Below, piece by piece: positions 1 to 8,441 of a stretch of 35,398 bases of DNA. The stretch comes from Deltaproteobacteria bacterium. Lineage in GTDB: Bacteria; Myxococcota_A; Polyangia; JACPQR01. The DNA lies in the NCBI GenBank assembly GCA_016190375.1, contig JACPQR010000118.1:1-35398 (forward strand), in the 5' to 3' direction. The notes beneath the pieces are model-generated. The model was not told where the DNA came from. It searched no databases and worked only from the letters and a program-made list of their open reading frames with translations. The stretch's first letter is position 1. The number at the start of each line of letters is the position of its first letter. Position numbers and translations under genes: made by a program.

Positions 1-120
1 GGAGTGCGGTCCTCGGCGCTTGAAGCCGTCCAACCAGGCTCTGTTCCGAAAGTGCGCCGTGGCTGCCCGGGAAGGACCGCTTCGTTTTCGCGCGCGAGCT
101 CGTTGCGCGCGAGTTCGCCG

Positions 121-148
121 CCTGTTGCCTGTTGCCTGTTGCCTGTTG
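121..148. repeat. Heptanucleotide tandem repeat, four perfect copies of CCTGTTG
   Basis: Four uninterrupted copies of the 7-base unit CCTGTTG lie just upstream of, or inside, the 5' end of the SppA-type gene. A 7-base unit is not a multiple of three. Gain or loss of one copy would therefore shift frame if translation starts upstream of it. If the true start is downstream, the repeat lies in the leader. Confidence 0.9.
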
Positions 149-1950
149 TCCGGCGTCCTCTCCGCCTTTCGCCTCGGCCCAACGCCTGGCCGAACCTGCG
201 CCGCGCCGCACTAGCTCTCGTCGCGTCGCTCGTGGCCGCTTCGGCGGGCTGCGGCCCGTCCGCGCCTGCGGCGCGAGACCTCGAGCCGAACCCGCATGGC
301 GAGCGACAGATCGTCGAGGTCGACCTTCGCGGCAGCCTCGAGGAGTCCGAGGGCGAGCCCTTCAGTCGACGCTCTTCGTTGAGACAGCGTCTCGCCATGC
401 TGGAGGAGGTCCGTCGCGACGCCGACGTGATCGGCCTCGTCGTCTTCATCGGCGATCTCGAGACCGGGCTCACGAAGGTCGAGGATCTCGTGGCGGCGTT
501 CGGTTCAGTGCGCCGCTCGGGCCGCAAGGTCTACTGCGGGATCGACACCGCGTCGAACATCGAGATGCTCCTCGCGGCCGGCGCTTGCGACCACGTCTCG
601 GTGACTCCGGGCGGCGGCGTGGAGCTGACCGGCGTCGCCGCGGACGTCGTCTTCCTCCGGTCGGCTCTGGGCTCGCTGGGCGTGGAGGCGGACGTCGTGC
701 GGGCCGGCGCCTACAAGGACGCGTTCGAGCCGCTGACGCGGGACGAGATGTCCCCCCAGATGCGGGAGTCGCTGGGCGCGCTGATGGACGACACCTTCGC
801 CGTCCTCGTCGATGGCGTGGCGCGCGGCCGCCGGCTCCCCGAGGCGACGGTCCGCGGCCTGCTCGACCGGGGCCTGTTCGATCCCGAGGGAGCGCGCGCC
901 GCGGGGCTCGTCGACTCGGTCCGGTTCCCCGACGCGCTGCGGTACCTCGCGCGAAAGGAGCTCCGCGGGAAGATCGCGAAGAACTGGGGGCGCGAGCGCA
1001 GGGACGCCGGCGCCGACGACGTCTCCAAGCTCGTCCGTTCGCTGGCGGGCGAGCCGAGCCCGCCGTCGCCGAAGGAGCCGCACCTCGCGGTCGTCTACGT
1101 CACGGGTGTGATCACCTCGGGTGACGATGAGGCTGGCCTGTTCGCCGACGAAGCGGCGAGCGCCCGCGCGCTCACGAAGGCTCTCGATCGCGCTCGACGC
1201 GACGCGGCGACGAAGGCCGTGGTCCTGCGGATCGACAGCCCGGGCGGGTCGGCGCCAGCGTCGGACCTCATCTGGCGCGCCGTCGATCGCGTCCGCAGGA
1301 ACAAACCGATCGTCGCCTCGATGTCCGACACCGCGGCGAGCGGAGGCTACTACGTCGCGGCGGGCGCGACGAAGATCGTGGCCCAGCCGTCCACGGTCAC
1401 GGGCTCGATCGGAGTCATCTCGGCGAAGATCGTCGCCAAGGGCCTGGCGGATCGGCTCGGCGTGCACGTGGAGTCCATTAGCCGCGGCGCCATGGCCGAC
1501 CTGGGGTCGCCATTCCGGCGATGGACGCCGGACGAGCGGCGCGCCCTCGAGGGGATCACGTCGTCCGTCTACTCGCTCTTCCTCAGGCGCGTGGCAGCGG
1601 GTCGCGGCCCGCGAATCCCGACCGAGGCGAGGGTGCGCGAGGTGGCCGAGGGGCGGGTCTGGACCGGCCGGCGCGCGCTCGGTCTAGGACTCGTCGATCG
1701 ACTCGGAGGGCTGGAGGACGCCATGGCGCTCGCTCGGCGGCTCGGGAAGCTACCCGCGAGCTGTCCGATCGAGGTCCTTCCACAGCCCACGGGCCTCTTG
1801 CAGCGGCTCGTGGGCGGCGACCCGGCGGCGCGGGCATGGATCGGCTCACTGCCGGTCCCTCTACCGCTGCGCCGCGCGGCGGCGACCGTCGAGCTCCTCG
1901 AGCGCGAGCAGATGCTCGCGGTGATGCCGTTCTCCCTGCACTTCCGGTAG
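139..1950 (+). CDS. sppA: Signal peptide peptidase SppA, 67K-type, predicted lipoprotein
   Basis: Membrane-anchored serine protease of the S49 family, which cleaves residual signal peptides and membrane fragments in the envelope. Two S49 domains in tandem are visible. The N-terminal one carries the motif AYKDAFEPLTR, with the likely catalytic Lys at codon 715-717. The C-terminal one carries RIDSPGGSA and TAASGGYYVAA, with the nucleophile Ser at codon 1339-1341. This Lys/Ser split over two domains is that of E. coli SppA, and total length is similar. Instead of a plain N-terminal membrane helix there is a lipoprotein-like signal ending ASAGC (Cys codon 250-252), so it is probably lipid-anchored. 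The start is uncertain. The frame is open to the window edge (GTG at 4 and 52, TTG at 103 and 139, CTG at 196) and none has a clear ribosome binding site. TTG 139 is given as a compromise; CTG 196 would give the most typical lipoprotein signal. Confidence 0.9.
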   Translation: MPVVRRPLRLSPRPNAWPNLRRAALALVASLVAASAGCGPSAPAARDLEPNPHGERQIVEVDLRGSLEESEGEPFSRRSSLRQRLAMLEEVRRDADVIGLVVFIGDLETGLTKVEDLVAAFGSVRRSGRKVYCGIDTASNIEMLLAAGACDHVSVTPGGGVELTGVAADVVFLRSALGSLGVEADVVRAGAYKDAFEPLTRDEMSPQMRESLGALMDDTFAVLVDGVARGRRLPEATVRGLLDRGLFDPEGARAAGLVDSVRFPDALRYLARKELRGKIAKNWGRERRDAGADDVSKLVRSLAGEPSPPSPKEPHLAVVYVTGVITSGDDEAGLFADEAASARALTKALDRARRDAATKAVVLRIDSPGGSAPASDLIWRAVDRVRRNKPIVASMSDTAASGGYYVAAGATKIVAQPSTVTGSIGVISAKIVAKGLADRLGVHVESISRGAMADLGSPFRRWTPDERRALEGITSSVYSLFLRRVAAGRGPRIPTEARVREVAEGRVWTGRRALGLGLVDRLGGLEDAMALARRLGKLPASCPIEVLPQPTGLLQRLVGGDPAARAWIGSLPVPLPLRRAAATVELLEREQMLAVMPFSLHFR

Positions 1951-1953
1951 CGG

Positions 1954-2658
1954 CTAGATCCGGTACTCGAAGCCGAACATGAACCAGAAGTACGCCTCCG
2001 CCTTGGTGGCGAGCTCGCCGCCGTGGATGGCAGGTCCGATCGAGACCGTGGACCAGAGGTTGAAGTCGCGCGAGAGCGAGAGCTCGGCGCCGCCGAACGC
2101 GACGACCGGGAACCACACCTCGCTGAAGCGATCGTCCACGTCGACGGCGAGAAGGAACGGCACGGTCAGGCCCGCGATGACGTCGATCTGGCGATGGACG
2201 TGGACGCTGACGAGAGGTCCGGTCTCGAAGCCGAAGCCGAGCAGGAGCTCGTCGTCGGGGTGGCCCTTGCCGCGGTTCACGTCGAGCTGCCCGACGAAGA
2301 AGCGCGGAGCGAGCTTGAGTGCGATGCCCACTCTTCGCAGGCGGATGAGCTGCAGGCGCATCGGGACCGACAGCCCGAAGCCCATTCCGGTGTCGAAGCC
2401 CCCCACCGGGCTGCCGAAGAACAGGTCGCCTCGAAAGCCGATCCCGAAGCGCTGCGATACCCCGGCGTCGTACTGCACGAACAGGCCGGGCCAGCCGAAG
2501 CCCGCGGCGATCGTGGACTCGCTCGAGCGAAGGAGCTCCCCGCCGAAGACCGAGAACGGCGGGCCCTGGTCTCGAGCGCGCTGACACCGGGCGGCGATCG
2601 GAGCCGTGAGGACGGACAGGAGCGAAGCCAGGACGAGCGTGGAGCGCATGGCGATCAC
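1954..2658 (-). CDS. Secreted beta-rich protein, predicted outer-membrane barrel
   Basis: Function unknown. The N-terminus is a signal peptide (MRSTLVLASLLSVLTAPIA). The rest is rich in Gly and aromatic residues with alternating hydrophobic pattern (GFGWPGLFVQYDAG, GIGFRGDLFFGSP, AYFWFMFGFEYRI) and ends in an aromatic-rich strand, as in small outer-membrane beta barrels. GTG at 2656-2658 is chosen because it overlaps the stop of the upstream BtpA-family gene as GTGA and has GAGGAG four bases before it. ATG at 2647-2649, three codons in, is the alternative (231 residues). It is translationally coupled to the BtpA-like gene. Its stop lies only three bases from the sppA stop on the other strand. 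No family is recognised from sequence alone. Confidence 0.7.
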   Translation of the reverse strand: MIAMRSTLVLASLLSVLTAPIAARCQRARDQGPPFSVFGGELLRSSESTIAAGFGWPGLFVQYDAGVSQRFGIGFRGDLFFGSPVGGFDTGMGFGLSVPMRLQLIRLRRVGIALKLAPRFFVGQLDVNRGKGHPDDELLLGFGFETGPLVSVHVHRQIDVIAGLTVPFLLAVDVDDRFSEVWFPVVAFGGAELSLSRDFNLWSTVSIGPAIHGGELATKAEAYFWFMFGFEYRI

Positions 2659-3437
2659 GACGCTCCTCGAGCAGCGCGCACGAAGGCCTCGATCCTGCCC
2701 CGCTCGAGCGGTGCGCCGGCCTGGCCTCCCGCGCAGAGGTCGCTGCCGACGATCACGCCATCCACGAGCCCGAGGGTAGCGGCCACCGTCTCGGTCGTCA
2801 CGCCGCTGCCGGCGAGGACGGGGCACCGGACGCGACGCTTGACCGCGAGGGCCGCGGCGCGGTCCATCGGCGCACCGGTCGAGGGCCCGGTGATGATCAG
2901 GCCATCGGCCAGGCCGCGCTCGGCGGTCTCGACGGCCTCGTCGTCGATCGGACGCGGCGACAGCGGCCCCGAGTGCTTCACGTCCACGTCCGCGAGAATC
3001 GCGACGGTCCAGGCGAGGGCCGCACGGAGGCGGAGCGACCGATCGGCTGCTCCCTCGATGAGCCCCTGGTCGGTCACACGGACACCGACGTGGACGTTGA
3101 CGCGGATGAACTCCGCCGAAGCCGCGACCGCGATCCCGAGGGCCGCGGCGGCGTCGTTGCGAAGGACGTTGACACCCACCGGCAGACCGCACGCCTGGCG
3201 GGCCGCAAGCACGCAGGCCGTCATGCAGGCGACCGTGTGGGGTGCGACCGGGCCCTTCTCGAAGGGAGCGTCGCCGAAATTCTCGACCAGAACCGCGTCG
3301 ATGCCCCCCTCGGCGAGGAGCCGAGCGTCCCTGGCGACCGCCTCGAGCAGCACGGGCATGGGGGGCCAAGGGCGCGGCGCGCCGGGCAAGGGCGGCAGGT
3401 GCAGGACGCCGATCAGCTTCCCGCGCGGATCGAACAC
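2655..3437 (-). CDS. BtpA/SgcQ-family TIM-barrel protein
   Basis: About 260 residues matching the BtpA family. The N-terminal signature is LIGVLHLPPLPGAP, followed by VLVENFGDAPFEKG, GVNVLRNDAAAALG, FIRVNVHVG, ILADVDVKHSGPL and the C-terminal phosphate-binding-like PVLAGSGVTTETV and DGVIVGSDL. BtpA was described as a factor for photosystem I stability in cyanobacteria. The family is widespread in non-phototrophs, where its reaction is not established and the fold suggests a phosphorylated small-molecule substrate. GTG at 3435-3437 places the family's N-terminal motif about eight residues from the start; TTG at 3444-3446 is possible. It forms a two-gene unit with the downstream barrel-like protein (GTGA overlap). 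No photosynthesis genes are visible, so a photosystem role here is unlikely. Confidence 0.85.
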   Translation of the reverse strand: MFDPRGKLIGVLHLPPLPGAPRPWPPMPVLLEAVARDARLLAEGGIDAVLVENFGDAPFEKGPVAPHTVACMTACVLAARQACGLPVGVNVLRNDAAAALGIAVAASAEFIRVNVHVGVRVTDQGLIEGAADRSLRLRAALAWTVAILADVDVKHSGPLSPRPIDDEAVETAERGLADGLIITGPSTGAPMDRAAALAVKRRVRCPVLAGSGVTTETVAATLGLVDGVIVGSDLCAGGQAGAPLERGRIEAFVRAARGAS

Positions 3438-3514
3438 TGGCCTCAAGTACCACGCCGCTCGTCGCGACGGCAAATCCCCCCGAGCGAGTGCACCTCGCGG
3501 CGATCGAAATCCGG

Positions 3515-3520
3515 TATGCT
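3515..3520 (+). promoter_or_regulatory. Possible -10 element (TATGCT)
   Basis: TATGCT lies 45 bases upstream of the TTG start at 3566, inside the divergent intergenic region 3438-3565. No convincing -35 hexamer is found 16-18 bases upstream. This is only a weak promoter candidate. Confidence 0.25.
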
Positions 3521-3565
3521 CCCTGCAAGCAACCGCGGACAGCGGCAGAAAAGGAGTCGGCTCAC

Positions 3566-4603
3566 TTGCGCAGAATGCTCTTGGCTCTGGCGATCTTCGG
3601 CGGTCCCTCGGTCGCGCTGGCCGATCCGACGGCGCTGGTCGCCCCGGTCGCCGGCGATGGGGTCGACCCGATCGTCGTCCAGCTCCTGACGAACGCGCTG
3701 CGGGACCGTGTGCATGCGAGGGGGTACGCCCTGGCGGAGGGCGCATCGCCACCCGCCGGCATGGACCCCGCGTCCCTGCGCGCAGCGGCGGCCGCCGTCG
3801 GGGCGAAGATCGGCGTCGCCGGCAGGATCTCGATCCCGTCGATCGGCCGGTACCGCCTGGCGATCACCGGCGTCTCGGCGACGAGCGACCAGAGCTGGAA
3901 TGCCGAGGACGAGATCGCGGGCGCGGACGTCCTGGCGCTGCTCGACCGGCTCGTCCAGACGGCGGTGCCGACCTACACCGGGTCGGACGACGACGGTCTG
4001 CCCCCGATCGTGGGCGCCTCGCCTCCGGCCGGTGATGGCCTGCCGCCGATCGTGTCGAACTCGCCGCCCGCCGCGTCGCCTCCTCCGATAGTCAGCCCCA
4101 GCTCGGGTGGCGCTCTGGCGCCCGATTCGGGGCCCGTGGACGACGACACCGAGACCCTGAACCTCGTGCGGGTCCGGCAGCGGAGGCTCCCTCGCTGGTC
4201 GATCGGCGCCATGAACGAGGCGGCCATCGGCATGAACCGCGACTTCTTCAACAACCTGACGGGCCTGAGACTCCAGCTCGCCTTCAGCCCGCAGTTCCTC
4301 GGCTTCGCCGCCCTGGCGTACGCCTACTACTCGGACGACCCGGGCTTCGCCCTCGTGATTCACGGGGGCATCGAGGGCCGCGTGCGTCTGGGCAAGACGG
4401 GCAAGACCAACCTTCCGTTCCGCTTCTCCCTCGGCTACGCGCCCGAGAATGGGGGAGTCCTGAAGCTCGACATGGGTCTTGCGATCGCGATCGGGAAGAA
4501 GACCGACCTCGTCCTGATCCCGCTGGCCCCGGCCGTCTGGTTCCTCGACGGTGGCAACGCCGTCTCGATGAACCTCGCGATCGAGATCAATACGGGGATC
4601 TAG
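3566..4603 (+). CDS. Secreted protein with Pro-rich PPIV-repeat linker and barrel-like C-terminus
   Basis: Unrecognised, 345 residues. The signal peptide ends VALA before Asp (residue 20). Residues about 20-130 form a small domain that starts with possible nucleotide/lipoprotein-synthesis-like helices (LLTNALRDRVHARGYALAEG) and VGAKIGVAGRISIPSIGRYRLAITGVS, a pattern seen in periplasmic domains that collect Curli/TolB-type N-terminal folds. A Pro-rich linker follows with three PPIV units (DGLPPIVGASPPAG, DGLPPIVSNSPP, PPPIVSPSSG). The C-terminal part (about 210-345) alternates Gly, aromatic and polar residues like a membrane barrel. TTG 3566 is chosen because AAGGAG sits nine bases upstream and it yields a basic n-region (RR). 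ATG 3575 is 18 bases from that site. Its stop is three bases from that of the convergent glycosyltransferase. Confidence 0.65.
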   Translation: MRRMLLALAIFGGPSVALADPTALVAPVAGDGVDPIVVQLLTNALRDRVHARGYALAEGASPPAGMDPASLRAAAAAVGAKIGVAGRISIPSIGRYRLAITGVSATSDQSWNAEDEIAGADVLALLDRLVQTAVPTYTGSDDDGLPPIVGASPPAGDGLPPIVSNSPPAASPPPIVSPSSGGALAPDSGPVDDDTETLNLVRVRQRRLPRWSIGAMNEAAIGMNRDFFNNLTGLRLQLAFSPQFLGFAALAYAYYSDDPGFALVIHGGIEGRVRLGKTGKTNLPFRFSLGYAPENGGVLKLDMGLAIAIGKKTDLVLIPLAPAVWFLDGGNAVSMNLAIEINTGI

Positions 4604-4606
4604 CAG

Positions 4607-5329
4607 CTAGAGCCTGCCCCGCAGGGCATCGAACCGCAGCTTCCAGGGCATCCCCACGGCCTCTGCGAAGACCCGGCCCGACAGCTTCGATTGTCCTGCG
4701 CGCCGGTCGACGAAGACGATGGGGACCTCGACCACGCGAAAGCCTCTGCGCAGGGCGCGGTAGGTCAGCTCGATCTGGAACGAGTAGCCCTCCGAGCGGA
4801 TCGAGTCGAGCGCGATCGACGCGAGGACCTCGCTGCGGATCGCCTTGAAGCCGCTGGTCATGTCGTGGACGCCCGTCGCCAGGATCGCGCGGCTGTAGAG
4901 CGAGCCGCCGCGCGAGATGACGTGCCGGCCGGCGCCCCAGCCCTCGATGGCCCCGCCTCTGACGTACCTGGAGCCCACGGCCACGTCGGCTCCGTCCTCG
5001 ATCGCCGCGAGGAGCGCCGGGACGGCGGAGGGATCGTGCGAGAGGTCCGCGTCCATCTGCACGACGACGTCCCAGCCGTCCGACAGCGCCTTGCGAAAGG
5101 CGGCGAGGTAGGCCGAGCCCAGCCCGAGCTTCGCCCCGCGGTGCAGGACGCTCACACGGTCCGGGTGCTGGCGGTGCAGGTCGTCCGCGAGCTCCCCCGT
5201 GCCGTCAGGGCTCGCGTCGTCGACGACCAGCACGTGGGCGTCGGGCATCGACGCGCGAACGAGGTCGCAGAAGCCGGGCAGGTTCTCCCGCTCGTTGTAG
5301 GTCGGCGTCACGATGAGCACCCTGCCCAT
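4607..5329 (-). CDS. Polyprenyl-phosphate mannose/glucose synthase (DPM1-like GT2)
   Basis: Family 2 glycosyltransferase of the dolichol-phosphate mannose synthase type. It transfers a sugar from a nucleotide sugar to polyprenyl phosphate at the inner face of the cytoplasmic membrane. Visible motifs are TPTYNERENLP (residues 8-18), VVDDASPDGT (35-44), the metal-binding DAD at 93-95 in QMDADLSHDP, GSRYVRGG and the acceptor-loop region TSGFKAIRSEVL. The 240-residue length fits the short soluble DPM1 form without the C-terminal membrane domain. It lies 35 bases downstream of the GT39-family gene and two genes downstream of lpxB on the same strand. It is therefore the likely donor-making enzyme for that GT39 protein. 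The donor sugar cannot be read from sequence. GGGAGG lies 15 bases before the ATG, rather far. Confidence 0.9.
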   Translation of the reverse strand: MGRVLIVTPTYNERENLPGFCDLVRASMPDAHVLVVDDASPDGTGELADDLHRQHPDRVSVLHRGAKLGLGSAYLAAFRKALSDGWDVVVQMDADLSHDPSAVPALLAAIEDGADVAVGSRYVRGGAIEGWGAGRHVISRGGSLYSRAILATGVHDMTSGFKAIRSEVLASIALDSIRSEGYSFQIELTYRALRRGFRVVEVPIVFVDRRAGQSKLSGRVFAEAVGMPWKLRFDALRGRL

Positions 5330-5364
5330 TGCGGCGCATCATAGCCTCCCGGGGATGGTCGCGC

Positions 5365-6738
5365 TCAGAGTCTCCACAACCGGAAAGCGCGCACCTCGCG
5401 CCCGCCGCGCCGCACTCGCACGACGTCCACCAGCCGAGCGCCACGCGGCACGGTCGGATAGCGCTCGTCGCTGACGAAGATCGTGGGGGCCCGATCCGGA
5501 AGGCGGCCCCGACCCCAGAGGTCCCAGTCGTCGACCTCGCCGGTCATGCACCGGACGTTGGGGTCGCCGAGGGACACCTCGAGCTGCGCGCACATCGTGT
5601 AGTGCCCCGCCGCGACGAGGTCGCCAGGCCTGCGGGCGCGGCGGACGGCGCGGGCGACGGCCGGCCACCCATGTAGCTCGTTGGCGATGTCGACCTTCGG
5701 ATCGTACGCACCCGCTGGAAGGGACAGAGGAGCGAGCGGCGTCAGCACGTAGAGGTGCAGGACGACGAGCGCCCCGGCGCTCCAGATCACCGCCGCCCGC
5801 GCCAGACCGCGGCCGAGGAAGCCCGGGGTGTCCGAGGCGATGCCCAGCCCGATCGCGAGCGGGAGAATGGCGGTAGCCGTCCAGTGCGGCTCCGCGACGC
5901 GGCTCACCAGGCAGATCGCCACCGCACCGGCGAGGGCACCCTGCGCCGGCAGGCGCCAGCCGTCGGAGCCGGACGTGCGGGAGGAGACGACCGCGCGACC
6001 GAGCGCGACGAGCATCGGCGGACCGACGTAGAGGAGCTGGCCGCCGACCAGCGCGCCGAGGTTGCGAAGCGACGGGCCGGCGTCCGCCTGGGACCAGACG
6101 AGCCGGTGCCAGAGCGACGGCCATCCGCTCGCAGCGTTCCAGAGGACCACGGGAGAGGCGACGGCCAGCGCGGCGAGCGCGGCGACCGCGAGGCGGAGCG
6201 GCGAGGCGCCACGGCGAAGGGCAAGCACGATCAGGCCGGGCACCAGGAAGAGGGAGGTGTACTTGGCGAGGAAGGCCAGCCCCACGACAGCCCCGGCCAG
6301 CGCGGCAGCAGCGACTCCGGGTCGGTCCACCGCGCGCGCGGTCGCCCAGAGGGACCCGAGGACGAGAGGCGCGGCCACGGCGTCCGGAGTGATCGCGAGG
6401 CTGCCGGCCGCGAACATCGGGATGCAGAGGAGCGACGCCGCCGCGATGAGACCTGCGCGCGGGCTGCCGCCGAGCGCTCGGGCAAGCCGGTCCGCCAAGA
6501 GGATGGTCGCGCCGAACAGGACCGCGGCGGGCAGCCTGGCCGCGAAGATCGAGCCGCCGAACAACGCGGTCGAGGTACGGATCACCAGAGCCACGAGCGG
6601 CGGATGCTCGAGGTATCCGCCCTGCAAGTGCCGGGAGTAAACGATGTAGAGCGCCTCGGCGTCTCCCGGTCCGAAGGTGGAGCCCACGATTGCGTGGTGC
6701 AGCGCCGCCGCCGCGGCGATCCAGTGGACGGGTCTCAC
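5365..6738 (-). CDS. GT39-family (ArnT/PMT-like) integral membrane glycosyltransferase
   Basis: Predicted 457-residue multi-pass inner-membrane transferase using a polyprenyl-phosphate sugar on the periplasmic side. The first periplasmic loop has the acidic pair D26 and E28 (GPGDAEALY) followed by YLEHPPL (42-48), the hallmark of the GT39/ArnT family. About ten hydrophobic helices follow, then a C-terminal soluble domain from about residue 370 (AGHYTMCAQLEVSLGD, IFVSDERYP). GTG at 6736-6738 overlaps the lpxB stop as GTGA, so expression is probably coupled to lpxB. No clear ribosome binding site is seen there, consistent with re-initiation. Position after lpxB and before a DPM1-like synthase suggests lipid A or another envelope glycan as acceptor; that is inference. 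An alternative is a protein O-mannosyltransferase. Confidence 0.87.
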   Translation of the reverse strand: MRPVHWIAAAAALHHAIVGSTFGPGDAEALYIVYSRHLQGGYLEHPPLVALVIRTSTALFGGSIFAARLPAAVLFGATILLADRLARALGGSPRAGLIAAASLLCIPMFAAGSLAITPDAVAAPLVLGSLWATARAVDRPGVAAAALAGAVVGLAFLAKYTSLFLVPGLIVLALRRGASPLRLAVAALAALAVASPVVLWNAASGWPSLWHRLVWSQADAGPSLRNLGALVGGQLLYVGPPMLVALGRAVVSSRTSGSDGWRLPAQGALAGAVAICLVSRVAEPHWTATAILPLAIGLGIASDTPGFLGRGLARAAVIWSAGALVVLHLYVLTPLAPLSLPAGAYDPKVDIANELHGWPAVARAVRRARRPGDLVAAGHYTMCAQLEVSLGDPNVRCMTGEVDDWDLWGRGRLPDRAPTIFVSDERYPTVPRGARLVDVVRVRRGGREVRAFRLWRL

Positions 6739-7862
6739 GACAGGAGCTCGGCGGCCATCGCGCTCACGCGAGCCGCCGCGCCGGGGCTTCCGAGCCGTGC
6801 GACCGCGTCCGCCATCGCCTGTCTTTGCTGCTCTCGCGCGGCGGGACAGCCGAGGATCGCCGCCGCCTCGTGCGCGAGGCGAGCGGGACCCAGCTCCCAC
6901 TGCCAGAGCTCCGGGATGGCGCGGCGTCCGAGCAGGATGTTCGGCATGGAGAGATGCTGGACCGAGACCAGGGTGCGCCCCACGGCCCATGTCGCGACCG
7001 ACGCGCGGTGGAAGAACACTGAGGGCGTTCCGGAGCGCGCTGCTTCGAGGGTCGCCGTCCCGGTGGCCACGAGCGCCAGATCGGCGGCGGCGAGGACGGT
7101 CCTGGCCGGGATCTGCGCGGCCCGAACGTCGACGGGAGCATCCTCGATCACGGAGCGCACGGCCGGCGCGGACATCGACGGCGCGACCGGCACGAGGAAG
7201 ACCAGCCTGCCGAACGCATGGGAGAGATGACGCGCCGCACCGACGAGAGCCGGAAGGTGGTGCCGGATCTCGGCGGGTCGGCTCCCCGGAAGCAGCGCCA
7301 CTACTCGCGAGCCCTCCTCGAGCGCGAGATCCCGGCGCGCCTCGTCCCTCGAGGGCGCAGGGTCGTCGAGGATCGGATGACCCACGAACTCCGCGGCGAT
7401 CCCGGCCTTCGCGTAGAGCGGCGGCTCGAAGGGAAAGACGAGCGCGGCCCGGGTCACCGTGCGCGCCATCTCTCGAAGCCTGCCGGCTCGCCAGGCCCAG
7501 ACCTGTGGCCCGACGTAGTAGAGGACCGGGATCCGGCGTGCGGCAAGACGCCTGGCGAGCGGGAGGTTGAAGTCCGGAAGGTCGACGAGCACGGCCAGGT
7601 CCGGCGGCCGCGCCGCGATCGCCCGGCAGAGCGTCGCGAACGCGCCGACGATCCTCGGCAGCCGAGGCAGGACCTCGGTCGTCCCCATCGCGCTGGTTCG
7701 TCTCAGATCGGCCAAGAGGTCCATCCCGGCAGCCTCGAGCTCCGCTCCGCCCATCCCGAAGGCGTCGGAGGCAACCTCGGCGTCGAGCGCGCGGAGCATG
7801 CGAGCCGCGTAGCGATCGGCCGATGCTTCACCGGCGACGACGAGGACGCGCGGACGAGCCAC
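6735..7862 (-). CDS. lpxB: Lipid-A-disaccharide synthase
   Basis: GT19 enzyme that joins UDP-diacylglucosamine and lipid X to form the lipid A disaccharide at the inner membrane. Family motifs are present in order: VVAGEASADRYAARML near the N-terminus, DAFGMGGAELEAAGM, VDLPDFNLPLAR, YYVGPQVWAWRAGR, FPFEPPLYAKAGI, EFVGHPILD, LLPGSRPAEIRHHLPAL, ATGTATLEAA and MPNILLGRRAIPELWQ. At 375 residues it matches the usual length. The start is GTG 7860-7862, which places VVAGEAS about nine residues in; no strong ribosome binding site is visible. It is divergent from the DUF721 gene with 57 bases between starts. Other lipid A genes (lpxA, lpxD, fabZ) are not in the window, so this lpxB is detached from the usual cluster. 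Confidence 0.95.
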   Translation of the reverse strand: MARPRVLVVAGEASADRYAARMLRALDAEVASDAFGMGGAELEAAGMDLLADLRRTSAMGTTEVLPRLPRIVGAFATLCRAIAARPPDLAVLVDLPDFNLPLARRLAARRIPVLYYVGPQVWAWRAGRLREMARTVTRAALVFPFEPPLYAKAGIAAEFVGHPILDDPAPSRDEARRDLALEEGSRVVALLPGSRPAEIRHHLPALVGAARHLSHAFGRLVFLVPVAPSMSAPAVRSVIEDAPVDVRAAQIPARTVLAAADLALVATGTATLEAARSGTPSVFFHRASVATWAVGRTLVSVQHLSMPNILLGRRAIPELWQWELGPARLAHEAAAILGCPAAREQQRQAMADAVARLGSPGAAARVSAMAAELLS

Positions 7863-7919
7863 GAGCCGAGGATTCCAGGCCGCGAGACGAGACGCAATGG
7901 TACTGTCTGGTGCTCGACG

Positions 7920-8381
7920 ATGCGACGGAAAGGTCAGCTCCAGGGGATCTCGCGCGACGTTCACGAGGTCGTGCGCGCGGTCTCGGGACCCGGGCACGGC
8001 GTTCCCCCCGAGGTCCACCCCGCCTGGCAGTCGACCGTCGGCCCCGCGATCGCGAGGGTCACGCGGCCCGATTCGCTGAGGCGCGGCGTCCTCACGGTGG
8101 TCACGAAGAACTCCGTGTGGGTCAACGAGCTCATGATGTTGCAGGAGCGGATCCTCGCGGGCCTCGAGGCGGCGCTCGGCGAACGGCTCGTCGCCGAGCT
8201 GCGCTTCCGGGTCGGCAGGGTCCACGCGCACGATCGCCGCGAGCGCCGGGTCGCCGAGCCCGCGCCACCTCCGCGCGAGCTCGATCCGGCCGTCACGAAG
8301 CGGCTCGAGGCGGTGCACGATCCAGTCCTTCGAGACGCGATCGCGCGCGCGCTGGCGCGCTGCGCGCAGCCGAAGGGATGA
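7920..8381 (+). CDS. DUF721 (DciA-like) protein
   Basis: 153 residues with the DUF721 pattern: WQSTVGPAIARVTRP, then LRRGVLTVVTKNSVWVNEL, then LAGLEAALGERLVAELRFRVG. In bacteria lacking DnaC/DnaI, the DUF721 family member DciA assists loading or operation of the replicative helicase DnaB; other members are uncharacterised. The C-terminal tail (PPRELDPAVTKRLEAVHDPVLRDAIARAL) is helical and variable. ATG 7920 is the first usable start. It faces lpxB across 57 bases and ends 60 bases from the convergent DUF4832 gene. No operon partner is seen. Confidence 0.82.
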   Translation: MRRKGQLQGISRDVHEVVRAVSGPGHGVPPEVHPAWQSTVGPAIARVTRPDSLRRGVLTVVTKNSVWVNELMMLQERILAGLEAALGERLVAELRFRVGRVHAHDRRERRVAEPAPPPRELDPAVTKRLEAVHDPVLRDAIARALARCAQPKG

Positions 8382-8441
8382 TCGGCGTCACGCGAGGAAC
8401 GTGCTGCAGTAGAGGATCCTGGCCATGCCGCCCGGACGATC

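Noticed and set aside
8382..8441. Terminator between the DUF721 gene and the DUF4832 gene
   Set aside because: AGGATC/GATCCT arms are present but with a 19-base loop and no T-run; too weak to call.
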